In this document: positions 10,298 to 19,779 of the stretch, in pieces
How positions within the stretch are numbered: the stretch's first letter is position 1
Layout: each line of letters begins with the position of its first letter
NCBI GenBank assembly: GCA_016713505.1
Contig: JADJPA010000001.1
Coordinates: 1,922,001-1,986,000, forward strand
Direction: 5' to 3'
DNA: 64,000 nt
From: Candidatus Competibacteraceae bacterium
GTDB lineage: Bacteria > Pseudomonadota > Gammaproteobacteria > Competibacterales > Competibacteraceae
Program-made: the position numbers and the translations under genes
Notes under the pieces: generated by a model
What the model saw: the letters and a program-made list of their open reading frames with translations, nothing else
Databases searched by the model: none
Told to the model about the DNA's origin: nothing

Positions 10298-12514
10298 GTG
10301 GCCGATCTCATCTTGCGCATCGCCGTTCCTTCGCCGCTTTATCGAACCTTCGATTATTTACCTCCACCACAGTGTGATCCGACCACCCTCCAGCCTGGGG
10401 TTCGGGTGCGGATTCCGTTCGGACGCCGGCACGTCGTCGGATTTTTAATCGAGACCGGCAACAGTTCCGAGATGCCCGCCGACACGCTGCGGCCGGCCCA
10501 GCGGGTGCTTGACGAAGCGCCGGTACTCTCCGCCGAAGCACTGGCGTTGTTGCATTGGGCGCGCCGCTATTACCACCATCCGCCCGGCGAAGTGCTCGCC
10601 ACCGCCTTGCCGGTATTACTGCGTCAAGGCGAGCCGGCGCTGTCGCCGGCACCCCCCCCGCAATGGCGGATCAGCGGCGCCGGGCGCGCCGCGCTCGCCA
10701 CCGCGGCGCGCCTGCGGCGCGCCCCCGTCCAGCGGCGGCTACTGGAGCATCTGGCAAGCTGTTCCGCCGGGGTTACCACCGAAGCCCTACGCGCCGTCGC
10801 ACGGGATAGCGCCGCCCTTTTGCGGGCGCTGCACGAAAAAGGCTGGGTGGAATCCCTCACACCCTCCGCAGCGCTGGGTGCGCCGGCTGCGCCGGCGCTT
10901 GGCTCGCCGCCGACCCTGAACGACGCTCAAGCGGCGGCGGTCGCGGCGGTCCTGGCGGAGCTGGAGCAATTTCAGGTCTTTCTGCTGGAAGGCATTACCG
11001 GCAGCGGCAAAACCGAGGTTTATCTGCGCCTGATCGAAGCGGTGCTGGAATGCGGCCGGCAAACGCTGGTGCTGGTGCCGGAAATCGGCCTGACTCCCCA
11101 GTTGCTGGAGCGCTTCCGGGAGCGGTTGCCGGGACCGCTGGCGGTGCTGCATTCCGGTTTGAGCGACCGGGAACGGCTCAACGCCTGGCTGCTGGCGCGC
11201 GACGGCACCGCCAAAGTGGTGGTCGGCACCCGCTCGGCGGTGTTCGTACCGTTGCGCGCGCCGGGCCTGATCATCGTCGACGAAGAACACGATTCCTCCT
11301 TCAAGCAACAGGAGGGGTTCCGCTACCACGCCCGCGATCTGGCGGTGATTCGGGGCCGGCAACTGGGCATTCCGGTCATGTTGGGTTCCGCCACGCCGGC
11401 GCTGGAAAGCCGCCACAACGCCCAGCGCGGCCGCTACCGGCTGCTGAGCCTGCCCGAACGGGTCGGCGGCGGCAGCGAGCCGCCGATCGACATTCTGGAC
11501 CTGCGCCGCCAGCCGCTGGCCGAAGGGCTGTCGCGCCCGCTGTTGGAACGCATTCGACTCCATCTCGATCGCGACGAACAAGTGTTGCTGTTTCTCAACC
11601 GGCGCGGCTTTGCGCCGGTGTTGTTCTGTCATGAATGCGGTTGGTTGAGCCAGTGCCAGCACTGCGACGCCCGCATGACCCTGCACCTGCGCCGCAACCG
11701 CCTGATCTGCCACCATTGCGGCGATCAGCGGGCGGTGGATGCGCTCTGTCCGCTGTGCGGTAGCCTGGATCTGCGCCCGCTCGGCCAGGGGACCGAACGT
11801 CTGGAAAGCGTGCTGCGGCGCGAGTTTCCCGAGACCGCCGTCACCCGCATCGACCGCGATAGCACCCGCCGGCGCGGCAGCCTGCAAACCTTGCTCGCGG
11901 TCATTCAAAGCGGCGGACGCCGCCTGCTGATCGGGACGCAGATGCTGGCCAAGGGCCACCACTTTCCCGACGTGACGCTGGTCGGCATCGTGGACGCCGA
12001 TCAAGGGCTTTACGGCGTCGATTTCCGCGCCAGCGAGCGGATGGCGCAACTGATTCTTCAGGTCGCCGGGCGGGCCGGGCGGGCCGACAAACCGGGCACG
12101 GTCCTCATCCAAACCCATCAACCCGACCATCCGTTATTGCGGGTTTTAGTGTCGCAAGGCTACCCGGCTTTCGCGACGGCGGCGCTGGCGGAGCGGCAAG
12201 CCGCGCTGCTGCCGCCCTTCGCCCACCAGGCTTTGCTGCGGGCCGAAGCCACCACCGCCGAACAGGCCACGGCTTTTCTACGGATCGGACTGGCGCTGGC
12301 GGAACCGATCGCCGAGGACGTCGAATTGCTGGGGCCGGCCCCCGCGCCGATGGAGCGCCGCGCCGGCCGCTATCGCGCCCAGCTTTTGGTGCAGGCCGCG
12401 CAGCGCCAGCCGCTCCACCGCTTCCTGGAGCGGTGGGTTCCCTTATTGTGGGCGGAGCGCGGCGAACGCAGCGTCCGCTGGTCGCTGGATGTCGACCCCA
12501 TAGAGCTCTATTGA
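10298..12514 (+). CDS. priA: Primosomal replication restart helicase PriA
   Basis: Reloads the replisome at stalled forks. N-terminal DNA-binding domain (ILRIAVPSPLYRTFDYLPP), helicase Walker A ITGSGKTEVYLRLI, DEEH-box IIVDEEHDSSFK, GSATPALESR, and a zinc-binding insertion with CHECG, CQHC, CHHCG and CPLCGS (eight Cys). C-terminal helicase motifs include GTQMLAKGHHFPDVTLVG and QVAGRAGRADKPG. I chose GTG 10298, giving 738 residues, because the family N-terminus begins there. The open frame reaches back to 10235 inside bamB, without homology. Confidence 0.96.
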   Translation: MADLILRIAVPSPLYRTFDYLPPPQCDPTTLQPGVRVRIPFGRRHVVGFLIETGNSSEMPADTLRPAQRVLDEAPVLSAEALALLHWARRYYHHPPGEVLATALPVLLRQGEPALSPAPPPQWRISGAGRAALATAARLRRAPVQRRLLEHLASCSAGVTTEALRAVARDSAALLRALHEKGWVESLTPSAALGAPAAPALGSPPTLNDAQAAAVAAVLAELEQFQVFLLEGITGSGKTEVYLRLIEAVLECGRQTLVLVPEIGLTPQLLERFRERLPGPLAVLHSGLSDRERLNAWLLARDGTAKVVVGTRSAVFVPLRAPGLIIVDEEHDSSFKQQEGFRYHARDLAVIRGRQLGIPVMLGSATPALESRHNAQRGRYRLLSLPERVGGGSEPPIDILDLRRQPLAEGLSRPLLERIRLHLDRDEQVLLFLNRRGFAPVLFCHECGWLSQCQHCDARMTLHLRRNRLICHHCGDQRAVDALCPLCGSLDLRPLGQGTERLESVLRREFPETAVTRIDRDSTRRRGSLQTLLAVIQSGGRRLLIGTQMLAKGHHFPDVTLVGIVDADQGLYGVDFRASERMAQLILQVAGRAGRADKPGTVLIQTHQPDHPLLRVLVSQGYPAFATAALAERQAALLPPFAHQALLRAEATTAEQATAFLRIGLALAEPIAEDVELLGPAPAPMERRAGRYRAQLLVQAAQRQPLHRFLERWVPLLWAERGERSVRWSLDVDPIELY

Positions 12515-12834
12515 CGCTGCTCTGGCGGGTTCCAGGCGTCGTCAGCGGCCCCTTCCGCGCTTGGCCGCCGAAAAACGCACGCCTTGGTAAGTGGCTGCAA
12601 AAAATTTCAAGCGATTGAAAAAATAACTAAATCGCACAACCTTTACTTGACCGAGAATGCTACTACACTTTTTGGGTGCATGTGCGTTTTGGCACAGCCG
12701 AGCAACCACTGAAGGACGCGACGGAATCGAGCGTTCCGAGTCACCACCCCGGACCCCTGCTTCGCCAGCGCCACCGCAAGCGGCGATCCGGTCGCGCTCC
12801 CACCCCCATTCACCCTTGTTCTTGGAAACCCACA
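12515..12834. other. Intergenic region upstream of DUF485-actP
   Basis: 320 bases, locally AT-rich around 12595-12675. It holds a 16-bp inverted repeat (see separate entry) and a possible -35 TTGACC near 12648 without a well-spaced -10. A TTGGCACA sequence near 12694 resembles the -24 half of a sigma-54 promoter, but the spacing to the next GC is wrong. No gene was recognised. This is probably the control region of the acetate-uptake operon. Confidence 0.4.
12605..12620. repeat. 16-bp inverted repeat TTTCAA-N4-TTGAAA
   Basis: A perfect 6+4+6 palindrome, TTTCAAGCGATTGAAA, in the AT-rich leader upstream of the DUF485-actP operon, about 215 bases before the first ATG. The size and symmetry fit a dimeric repressor or activator site, but I cannot name the regulator. 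It may equally be chance in an AT-rich stretch. Confidence 0.35.
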
Positions 12835-13143
12835 ATGCAACAAGATCTAGTACACGCCATAAAAAGCAATCCCAAATATCACGAGCTGCTCTCGAAACGT
12901 AAAGCGTTTGCCTGGATGCTGGCCTTCGTCATGCTGGTGATCTATTACGGCTTCATCCTGATCGTCGCTTTCAACAAAGAGTTCCTCGGCCAACCGCTGT
13001 CGCCCGGCTCCATCACCACGGTCGGAATTCCAGTCGGCTTGGGCGTCATCATCAGCGCCTTCGTGCTCACCGGCATCTACGTGTTCCGCGCCAACTCGGA
13101 ATTCGACCGGCTGACCCGCGAAATCAAGGAGGAAGTGCTATGA
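12835..13143 (+). CDS. yjcH: DUF485 small membrane protein (YjcH-like)
   Basis: 102 residues with two membrane helices: about 25-48 ([22 protein letters not shown]) and about 62-84 ([20 protein letters not shown]). N- and C-termini are charged. DUF485 proteins are almost always encoded directly before the acetate symporter actP, as here, where its stop overlaps the actP start by four bases. The function is not established; an accessory role for ActP is inferred from the coupling. Start ATG 12835 matches the family length; the longer open frame upstream is not conserved sequence. Confidence 0.88.
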   Translation: MQQDLVHAIKSNPKYHELLSKRKAFAWMLAFVMLVIYYGFILIVAFNKEFLGQPLSPGSITTVGIPVGLGVIISAFVLTGIYVFRANSEFDRLTREIKEEVL

Positions 13144-14825
13144 AATTTTGGAAAAATGCCAGTGCGATCTTGGCGCTGAGCCTTGTCGCCGGCGCGGCGC
13201 TGGCCGCCGGCGATGTGGGCGAAGTCAAAAAACAAGCGGTCAATGTCACCGCCATCATCATGTTCCTGATCTTTGTCGGCGCCACCCTGGGCATCACCTA
13301 TTGGGCGGCGCAGCGCACCAAGACCGCCAAGGACTTCTACGCCGCCGGCGGCGGCATCACCGGCTTCCAGAACGGCTTGGCGATCGCGGGCGATTACATG
13401 TCCGCCGCCTCGTTCCTGGGCATTTCCGGGCTGGTGTTCATCAACGGCTACGACGGCTTGATCTACTCGGTGGGCTGGCTGGTCGGCTGGCCGATCATCA
13501 TGTTCCTGATGGCCGAACAGCTGCGCAACCTCGGCAAGTACACCTACGCCGACGTAGTGTCCTACCGCTTCCAGCGGGTACCGATGCGCACCATGGCCGC
13601 CACCGGTTCGCTGGTGGTGGTGATCCTCTACTTGATCGGCCAAATGGTCGGCGCCGGCAAGCTGATTCAGGTGCTGTTCGGACTGGATTACACCTACGCG
13701 GTGATCATCGTCGGCATCTTGATCGTTCTCTATGTCACGTTCGGCGGGATGCTCGCAACGACTTGGGTGCAGATCATCAAGGCCTGTCTGCTGTTGGGCG
13801 GCGCGACGATCATCGCCTTCGGGGCGCTCTACGTCGCCACCGCCGGTTCCATGAGCCCGGAAGCGCTGTTCCGCCGAGCGACCGAAATCCACGCCAAAAA
13901 AGACGCCCTGATGCGACCTGGGGTGTTGGTCACCAGCGCCACCGAAGCCATTTCGCTCGGTCTGGCGTTGATGTTCGGCACCGCCGGCTTGCCCCATATC
14001 TTGATGCGGTTCTTCACCGTACCCAACGCCACCGAAGCCCGCAAATCGGTGTTCTACGCCACCGGTTTCATCGGCTATTTCTACATCCTGACCTTCCTGA
14101 TCGGCTTTGGCGCCATCGTGCTGCTGATGCCGGCGGATTCCGGCTTCATGGTGACGAATGCCAAGGGCGTGCTGGAACTGAAAGGCGGCCAGAACATGGC
14201 GGCGGTCAATCTGGCGGCGGCGGTGGGCGGCAACTTTCTGCTGGGCTTCATCTCGGCGGTCGCTTTCGCCACCATTCTGGCGGTAGTGTCCGGGCTGACC
14301 TTGGCCGGCGCCTCGGCGATCTCGCACGACCTGTACGCCAACGTGTTCGCGCACGGCAATGTCAACGAGCAGCAAGAAGTCCGGGTATCGAAGATGGCCA
14401 CGCTGGTGTTGGGCATCATCGCCATTCTGTTGGGCATCGCCTTCGAGCAGCAAAACGTCGCCTACATGGTCGGCCTGACCTTCGCGGTGGCGGCCAGCGC
14501 TAACTTCCCGATCCTGATTGCCTCGATCTTCTGGTCGAAGATGACCACCAAGGGCGCGCTGCTGGGCGGCTGGCTGGGTCTGATCAGCTCCACGCTGTTC
14601 GTGATTCTGGGGCCGACGGTGTGGACCGACGTGCTCAAGCTGGGCGATCCGATCTTCCCGCTCAAAAATCCGGCGCTGTTCTCGATGGCGATCTCGTTCC
14701 TGGGAATCTGGCTCGGCTCGATCATGGACAACAGCGAAAACGCCCGGCAGGAACGCGCGGCTTTCGAGGCGCAGGATGTCCGCTGTCAGACCGGCATAGG
14801 CGCCGAGGGCGCGTCCGGCCACTGA
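13140..14825 (+). CDS. actP: Cation/acetate symporter ActP (SSS family)
   Basis: Sodium-solute symporter family permease for acetate and other short carboxylates. 561 residues with an N-terminal signal-like helix ([18 protein letters not shown]) and about 13 membrane helices. Family signatures: [38 protein letters not shown] (SSS core, positions about 60-97), [15 protein letters not shown] and [19 protein letters not shown]. Its ATG overlaps the DUF485 stop. A strong terminator lies 70 bases downstream. Confidence 0.94.
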   Translation: MKFWKNASAILALSLVAGAALAAGDVGEVKKQAVNVTAIIMFLIFVGATLGITYWAAQRTKTAKDFYAAGGGITGFQNGLAIAGDYMSAASFLGISGLVFINGYDGLIYSVGWLVGWPIIMFLMAEQLRNLGKYTYADVVSYRFQRVPMRTMAATGSLVVVILYLIGQMVGAGKLIQVLFGLDYTYAVIIVGILIVLYVTFGGMLATTWVQIIKACLLLGGATIIAFGALYVATAGSMSPEALFRRATEIHAKKDALMRPGVLVTSATEAISLGLALMFGTAGLPHILMRFFTVPNATEARKSVFYATGFIGYFYILTFLIGFGAIVLLMPADSGFMVTNAKGVLELKGGQNMAAVNLAAAVGGNFLLGFISAVAFATILAVVSGLTLAGASAISHDLYANVFAHGNVNEQQEVRVSKMATLVLGIIAILLGIAFEQQNVAYMVGLTFAVAASANFPILIASIFWSKMTTKGALLGGWLGLISSTLFVILGPTVWTDVLKLGDPIFPLKNPALFSMAISFLGIWLGSIMDNSENARQERAAFEAQDVRCQTGIGAEGASGH

Positions 14826-14893
14826 CCGACTTGAGCCGACGGGCGCGGCTTCGAAAGCGCCAAACGCCCGCCGGCTGCAAATCTGCTAAGATG

Positions 14894-14930
14894 AACCCCC
14901 TTCGGACTCGATGCCGCAAGGGGGTTTTTA
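14894..14930 (+). terminator. Rho-independent terminator after actP
   Basis: Inverted repeat AACCCCCTT (14894-14902) and AAGGGGGTT (14918-14926) with a 15-base loop, followed by TTTTAA. It ends the DUF485-actP operon and separates it from the cNMP/CBS gene at 14952, which should then need its own promoter or readthrough. Confidence 0.75.
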
Positions 14931-14951
14931 ACGTAACCGGACACAATAGCC

Positions 14952-16835
14952 GTGGCCATCTCCGACGACTTGGATCGAAAAACCTTTCTCGCGCAACTGC
15001 CCCCTTTCAACCAGCTACCCGAGTCAGAACTGGAGCGGCTCGCCCAGGAATTGACGGTCGGTCGCTACGCTGCTGGTGAGGCCTTGATAAAGGCCGGGGA
15101 AATGCCGGCGGGCCTGTTTATCGTCATCGATGGCGCGGTTTGGGAAACCGACGACGCGCTGTCGGCTCCGGATTCCGCCAAGACCTTCGGACCCGGTAGC
15201 GCTACCCTGCTGTGCATCACCTCGTTTTACGCGAGTGAGGATACCTTCGATACCCGCGCCCTGCTGGAAGGCGCCAGCAAGCGTAGTTTCGTAGCCGCCG
15301 AGGCGACCCGCTGTTATTGCCTGCCCCGAACCGCCTTCCTGCAAGCCGTGCGCGACAATCCAGGCTTCGCGCGCTTCTACGATCTCACTATTTCGCAGCG
15401 GCCGGCGCCGCGCCAAACCGCTGATGACGTGCGGGAGCTGTCGGCGTTCACGGTCACCAAAATTCAGGATGTTTACATCCATCCGCCGACTTATGTCACC
15501 GCCGAGGCGACGATTCGCGAAGCCGCGGTGGCGATGAAGGCGAACAAAACCAATTCGGTGCTGGTCCGACACGGCGATCAAACCGGCATCGTGACCGCCA
15601 CGGATTTGCGAGAGGCCGCCATCATCGAGCGGCGCTCCTTGGATGCGCCGGTCGGCCCGCTCGCCACCTACGAATTGGTCGGCATGACGCCGGACGACTT
15701 TCTGTTCAACGCCCTACTGCGGATGACCCGCCACAACATCAGCCGGCTGGTGATCCGCGACGGCCCCGCCATCCACGGCATCCTCGAACAGATCGACCTG
15801 CTGAGCTATTGGTCCAACCACTCGCATCTGATCGCCCTGCAAATCGAACGCGCGCATTCCAAGGAAGAACTGAAGTGGGCCAGCCGCGACCTGATCAACG
15901 TAATCCGCGATCTGTACGCCAAGGGCATCAAGATTCGCTACATCATGCAACTGGTGTCCGAGCTCAACAAAAAGATGCTGCGGAAGCTGTTCGAGCTGCT
16001 GGTGCCGCCGGCGCTGCTGGACAACGCCTGTCTGTTGGTGCTGGGCAGTGAAGGCCGCGAGGAGCAGGTGCTGAAAACCGATCAGGATAACGCGCTGATC
16101 CTGCGCGATGAGTTTTCCTGGCCCGAGCTGGAACGGATCACCCAGGAGTTCACCGAAAGCTTGCTCGATTTCGGCTACCCTCGCTGCCCCGGCAATATCA
16201 TGGTGTCCAACCCCTACTGGGCCAAGCCGGTGGCGGGCTTCAAGGAAGAACTGTTTCAGTGGATCGTCCATCCCACTCACGATTCCTTCCTGCAATTCGC
16301 GATCTTTTTCGACGCCAAGGCGGTGGCCGGCGATGAAAACCTGCTGCGGCACGTCAAGGATCGGATGCACCGCCTGCTCGGCGACTATCGGTCCTTTTAC
16401 AGCCAATTCGCCAGGGCCACCGTGGCGTTTGAAACACCGCTCGGTTTTTTCACCAATTTCGTGCTTGAGAAAAATCGCAATGAATTGGATATTAAGAAAG
16501 GCGGCATCTTTCCCATCGTTCACGGCGTCCGCAGCTTGGCCTTGGAGTACCGCTTACCGCAAACCAATACCATCGAACGCATCACCGCCCTGAGCCAGCG
16601 CAACCTGTTCGAAGCATCGTTTGGGACCGAATTGATCGAGGCGTTCACCTTCATGTCCGCGCTGCGCACCCAAGCCGGCCTGCGCAAGATCGGGCAAGGC
16701 GTACCGCAGGACAATTACATGAACCCTAAGGAACTGAACAAGTTGGAGCGGGAGCAGTTGCGCGATTCGTTTAAGATCGTCAATGAATTCAAAAAATTTA
16801 TTACCTACCACTTCAAACTCGGGATGATCGGCTGA
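14952..16835 (+). CDS. cNMP-binding/CBS/DUF294 putative nucleotidyltransferase
   Basis: 627 residues. Order: cyclic-nucleotide-binding-like beta roll (about 10-145), a CBS pair (about 160-285, [19 protein letters not shown] and [16 protein letters not shown]), a GlnD-like nucleotidyltransferase domain (DUF294) with [19 protein letters not shown], and a C-terminal all-helical domain (DUF4124-unrelated, PF10335 type) to the end. The GS and DxD of the nucleotidyltransferase are present, so catalysis is plausible; the substrate is unknown. GTG start. In other Proteobacteria such genes often sit by actP, and an acetate-related regulatory role is inferred from that. Confidence 0.85.
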   Translation: MAISDDLDRKTFLAQLPPFNQLPESELERLAQELTVGRYAAGEALIKAGEMPAGLFIVIDGAVWETDDALSAPDSAKTFGPGSATLLCITSFYASEDTFDTRALLEGASKRSFVAAEATRCYCLPRTAFLQAVRDNPGFARFYDLTISQRPAPRQTADDVRELSAFTVTKIQDVYIHPPTYVTAEATIREAAVAMKANKTNSVLVRHGDQTGIVTATDLREAAIIERRSLDAPVGPLATYELVGMTPDDFLFNALLRMTRHNISRLVIRDGPAIHGILEQIDLLSYWSNHSHLIALQIERAHSKEELKWASRDLINVIRDLYAKGIKIRYIMQLVSELNKKMLRKLFELLVPPALLDNACLLVLGSEGREEQVLKTDQDNALILRDEFSWPELERITQEFTESLLDFGYPRCPGNIMVSNPYWAKPVAGFKEELFQWIVHPTHDSFLQFAIFFDAKAVAGDENLLRHVKDRMHRLLGDYRSFYSQFARATVAFETPLGFFTNFVLEKNRNELDIKKGGIFPIVHGVRSLALEYRLPQTNTIERITALSQRNLFEASFGTELIEAFTFMSALRTQAGLRKIGQGVPQDNYMNPKELNKLEREQLRDSFKIVNEFKKFITYHFKLGMIG

Positions 16836-16863
16836 TCGAAAGACCCGCCAGCAAGGTTTTATT

Positions 16864-18648
16864 TTGAAAACGCACCTGCAAGCCCTGATGACTCAAGCGC
16901 TCGAAGCGTTGCTTCGGGACGGCTTATTGGCGGGCGAGCCGCCGACCGATATTCCGCTGGAGCGCGCTCGCGACCGAACTCACGGTGATTTTGCCAGCGC
17001 TATCGCCCTGATGCTGGCAAAAACCGCGCGCCGCAAACCTCGCGAGTTGGCCGAGCGCATCGTCGCCGCGCTCCCCGAGTCCGACCGCGTGGCCAACGTG
17101 GAAATCGCGGGGCCCGGCTTCATCAATTTTTTTCTGACGCCCACCGCCTATCACGGAATCCTCGCGGACATTCTCGAACAAGGCGATGCCTTCGGTCGCG
17201 GTTCGCTCGGCGCGGGCCGGCGGGTGCAAGTGGAATTCGTTTCCGCCAATCCGACCGGCCCCTTGCACGTCGGCCACGGGCGCGGCGCGGCCTTCGGCGC
17301 CACCGTCGCCAACCTGCTGGACGCCATCGGCTATCAGGTCCACCGGGAATATTACGTCAACGATGCCGGGCGGCAGATGAACATTCTCGCCGTCAGCATC
17401 TGGTTGCGCTATCTCGAACACTGCGGCGAACGGCTCACTTTTCCCAGCAACGGCTATCGGGGCGACTACGTGCGCGAGATCGCCACCCGGATTTACGCCG
17501 AGCACGGCGGCGCCTACGTGCTGCCGTCGGCGCGGGTTTTTCAGGGCCTGCCGGCGGATGAAACTCAGGATGAAGCCGGCCATCAGGTCGCTGGAGGCGA
17601 TAAGGAAACCTATATCGACGCACTGGTCGAACGCGCGCGAACGCTTCTCGGCGAGCGCCGTTACGGCTTCATCTTCGACTTGGGCCTCAAGACCATCCTC
17701 GCCGATATCCGCGACGATCTGCGGGACTTTGGGGTGGTCTACGAGCACTGGTACTCGGAACGCACCCTGGAGCACAGCGGCGTGGTCGATCAGTCGCTCG
17801 AACGACTGCGCGCCGCCGGTTATCTTTACGAGCAAGAGGGCGCGCTGTGGTTTCGTTCCAGCGCCTTCGGCGATGAAAAGGATCGGGTGGTGCGGCGCGA
17901 AAACGGTCAAACGACGTACTTCGCGTCGGATATCGCCTACCACCTGGAAAAATTCGAACGGGGTTTCGACTGGGTGATCGATGTCTGGGGCGCCGATCAC
18001 CACGGCTACGTACCCCGCATCAAGGCGACGCTGCAAGCGCTGGGAGAAAACCCGGACCGCCTGGCGGTGTTACTGGTGCAATTCGCCATCCTTTACCGCA
18101 ACGGCGAACGGGCGCCGATGTCTACCCGCTCCGGTGAGTTCGTCACCTTGCGCGAACTGCGCCGGGAGATCGGCAACGATGCCGCCCGTTTCTTCTACGT
18201 GATGCGCAAGAGCGAGCAACATCTGGACTTCGATCTCGATCTGGCCAAGTCGCAATCGAAAGACAATCCCGTATACTATATTCAGTACGCTCACGCTCGG
18301 GTTTGTAGCGTGCTCAGGCAATTGCGCGAAAAAGGTCTAAGCCGCGACGAGGCGCGTGGCAACGCCAATCTGGGGCTGCTGGTCGAACCGCACGAAGAAT
18401 TGTTGCTGGTGGCGCTGTCCCGATATCCAGAAGTGGTCGAAGCGGCCGCACTCGCGCACGAGCCGCACCAATTGGCCCATTATCTGCGAGAACTGGCCAA
18501 TGCCTTTCATACGTATTATAACGAGCATCGGGTCTTGGTAACGGATGATGCGTTGCGCGACGCCCGTCTCAACCTAAGCGTCGCCACGCGGCAAATCATT
18601 AAAAACGGTCTTAGCTTGTTGGGCGTTTCGGCTCCGGAGGTCATGTGA
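16864..18648 (+). CDS. argS: Arginyl-tRNA synthetase
   Basis: Charges tRNA-Arg. 594 residues. N-terminal Add1 domain ([16 protein letters not shown]), class I HIGH-like motif [15 protein letters not shown], a KMSKS-position variant [10 protein letters not shown], and a C-terminal DALR anticodon-binding domain ([35 protein letters not shown]). The start is TTG at 16864 with AGCAAGG about eight bases upstream; no better-placed ATG exists. The stop overlaps the next start by four bases. Confidence 0.96.
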   Translation: MKTHLQALMTQALEALLRDGLLAGEPPTDIPLERARDRTHGDFASAIALMLAKTARRKPRELAERIVAALPESDRVANVEIAGPGFINFFLTPTAYHGILADILEQGDAFGRGSLGAGRRVQVEFVSANPTGPLHVGHGRGAAFGATVANLLDAIGYQVHREYYVNDAGRQMNILAVSIWLRYLEHCGERLTFPSNGYRGDYVREIATRIYAEHGGAYVLPSARVFQGLPADETQDEAGHQVAGGDKETYIDALVERARTLLGERRYGFIFDLGLKTILADIRDDLRDFGVVYEHWYSERTLEHSGVVDQSLERLRAAGYLYEQEGALWFRSSAFGDEKDRVVRRENGQTTYFASDIAYHLEKFERGFDWVIDVWGADHHGYVPRIKATLQALGENPDRLAVLLVQFAILYRNGERAPMSTRSGEFVTLRELRREIGNDAARFFYVMRKSEQHLDFDLDLAKSQSKDNPVYYIQYAHARVCSVLRQLREKGLSRDEARGNANLGLLVEPHEELLLVALSRYPEVVEAAALAHEPHQLAHYLRELANAFHTYYNEHRVLVTDDALRDARLNLSVATRQIIKNGLSLLGVSAPEVM

Positions 18649-19613
18649 GCATCCGTCGCGATTACAAACCCGCTTCCAATTGGCAGCGCCGCCGTCAGGC
18701 GGTGCGCCAGCATGGGTTGTTGATGGTCACGCTGGTCCTGATCGGACTGTTCGGTGGTTTGCTGGCCTATATCAAAAAGGGCGGCCAACACCCAAGCGCG
18801 CCAACCGCCGCCGCGACCGCCGCCGATCCTGCCCCCGCCGCGACCGCCGCCGATCCTGCCCCCGCCGCGCCTCCCGCCGGTCGACCGTCGGCTGCCAGCC
18901 CGCCGGTCGCATCGGCAACGCCGAAACCCGTGGCTGAAACCGTACCGGCCGCCCCCAAACCTAAATACGACTTTTATACCGAACTCCCCAAGCGGCAAAT
19001 CGATATTCGCCGGGAAGAGTCCAGATCGCGCAGTACCGCCGCTCGGGCGGCCAGTCGCGCGCAAGCGCTCTCGGAACCCCCACGTAAATCGGCCCTGGCC
19101 AAAAAGAACGCCACCGAGCCAGCTATCGCTACGCCGGTCGCCAGCGGGACCAAACCCGCCACGTCAAAGAAGACCGCCACAAAACCGGATGCCACCGCAA
19201 CCGCCGCCAGCGGGACCAAACCCGCCACGTCAAAGAAGACCGCCACAAAACCGGATGCCGCCACCACCGCCGCCAGCGGGACCAAACCCGCTACCTTGAA
19301 GAAGACCCCCGCCAAACCCGATGTCGCCACCACCGGCAGCCGCGCCGCGCCGACCCCACCGATTCGTAACCTGACTACACCCACCGGCCCGACCTCCAGC
19401 AGCTCCAAGCCGATAGCGCCAATCCGCCATCTTACCGCGCCGCCCGATGCCGGCGGCCCCCGCTCCGCCCGTCCCATTCACAACGCCACCACGCCGACCA
19501 CCACCTCCGCCGGTGGACCCAGGCTGACCAAACCCGCCAACGCCCCGGCCCGCCCGGCGCAAACGGCCAAACCGATCAGCCCAAGTTCGGCGATTGCGGT
19601 GAAAAGCGAATAA
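18645..19613 (+). CDS. FtsN-position membrane protein lacking the SPOR domain
   Basis: 322 residues, coupled to argS (ATGA-type overlap), the place where Gammaproteobacteria usually encode a SPOR-domain protein related to FtsN. A basic cytoplasmic N-terminus ([17 protein letters not shown]) and one membrane helix ([19 protein letters not shown], about 25-43) match that family, as does the juxtamembrane motif [13 protein letters not shown] at residues 106-118. The remaining 200 residues are Ala/Pro/Thr/Lys low complexity with three 22-residue repeats. No SPOR domain follows, and none is encoded in the 166 bases downstream in any frame I read. Role in division is inferred only from position. 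Confidence 0.7.
   Translation: MSIRRDYKPASNWQRRRQAVRQHGLLMVTLVLIGLFGGLLAYIKKGGQHPSAPTAAATAADPAPAATAADPAPAAPPAGRPSAASPPVASATPKPVAETVPAAPKPKYDFYTELPKRQIDIRREESRSRSTAARAASRAQALSEPPRKSALAKKNATEPAIATPVASGTKPATSKKTATKPDATATAASGTKPATSKKTATKPDAATTAASGTKPATLKKTPAKPDVATTGSRAAPTPPIRNLTTPTGPTSSSSKPIAPIRHLTAPPDAGGPRSARPIHNATTPTTTSAGGPRLTKPANAPARPAQTAKPISPSSAIAVKSE
18814..18867 (+). repeat. Short tandem repeat, Ala/Pro/Asp coding
   Basis: Two adjacent copies of a 27-base unit, near GCGACCGCCGCCGATCCTGC followed by CCCCGCC, encode the repeated peptide ATAADPAPA just after the membrane helix of the FtsN-position protein. Near-identical DNA suggests recent duplication or slippage. Confidence 0.6.
19140..19337 (+). 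repeat. Three tandem 66-bp repeats coding Lys/Ala/Thr-rich 22-mers
   Basis: Copies begin at 19140, 19206 and 19272. Units 1 and 2 are almost identical at DNA level; unit 3 has drifted. Each encodes [18 protein letters not shown] plus four residues. The Lys-Lys-Thr-Ala-Lys-Pro pattern recalls histone-H1-like bacterial repeats (AlgP type), but this segment lies on the periplasmic side if the topology is FtsN-like. Copy number could vary between strains. Confidence 0.85.
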
Positions 19614-19779
19614 TCCCAACGATTCCGACAAACCGCTCGGTCCTAGCACAGCTTATGGTTGCTGGCGCGGCGCTTGCCCGATATCCAGACGCTTTATTTG
19701 CTTAATATTGACCTCTTTCTACAGCTATAATAATAACGTTACGTCTGGCTGTTCAAAATTCCGCGACTTGGATATTGCC

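Noticed and set aside
12690..12710. Sigma-54-like sequence TTGGCACA...GC upstream of DUF485-actP
   Set aside because: The distance between GG and the next GC is nine bases instead of the required ten, and the -12 region is poor.
19138..19340. Possible CRISPR-like repeat array
   Set aside because: The units are contiguous 66-bp in-frame coding repeats with no spacers.
18936..19477. Minus-strand open frame over the FtsN-position gene
   Set aside because: It is a shadow of repeat-rich GC-biased sequence; the plus-strand gene has a start coupled to argS and family motifs.
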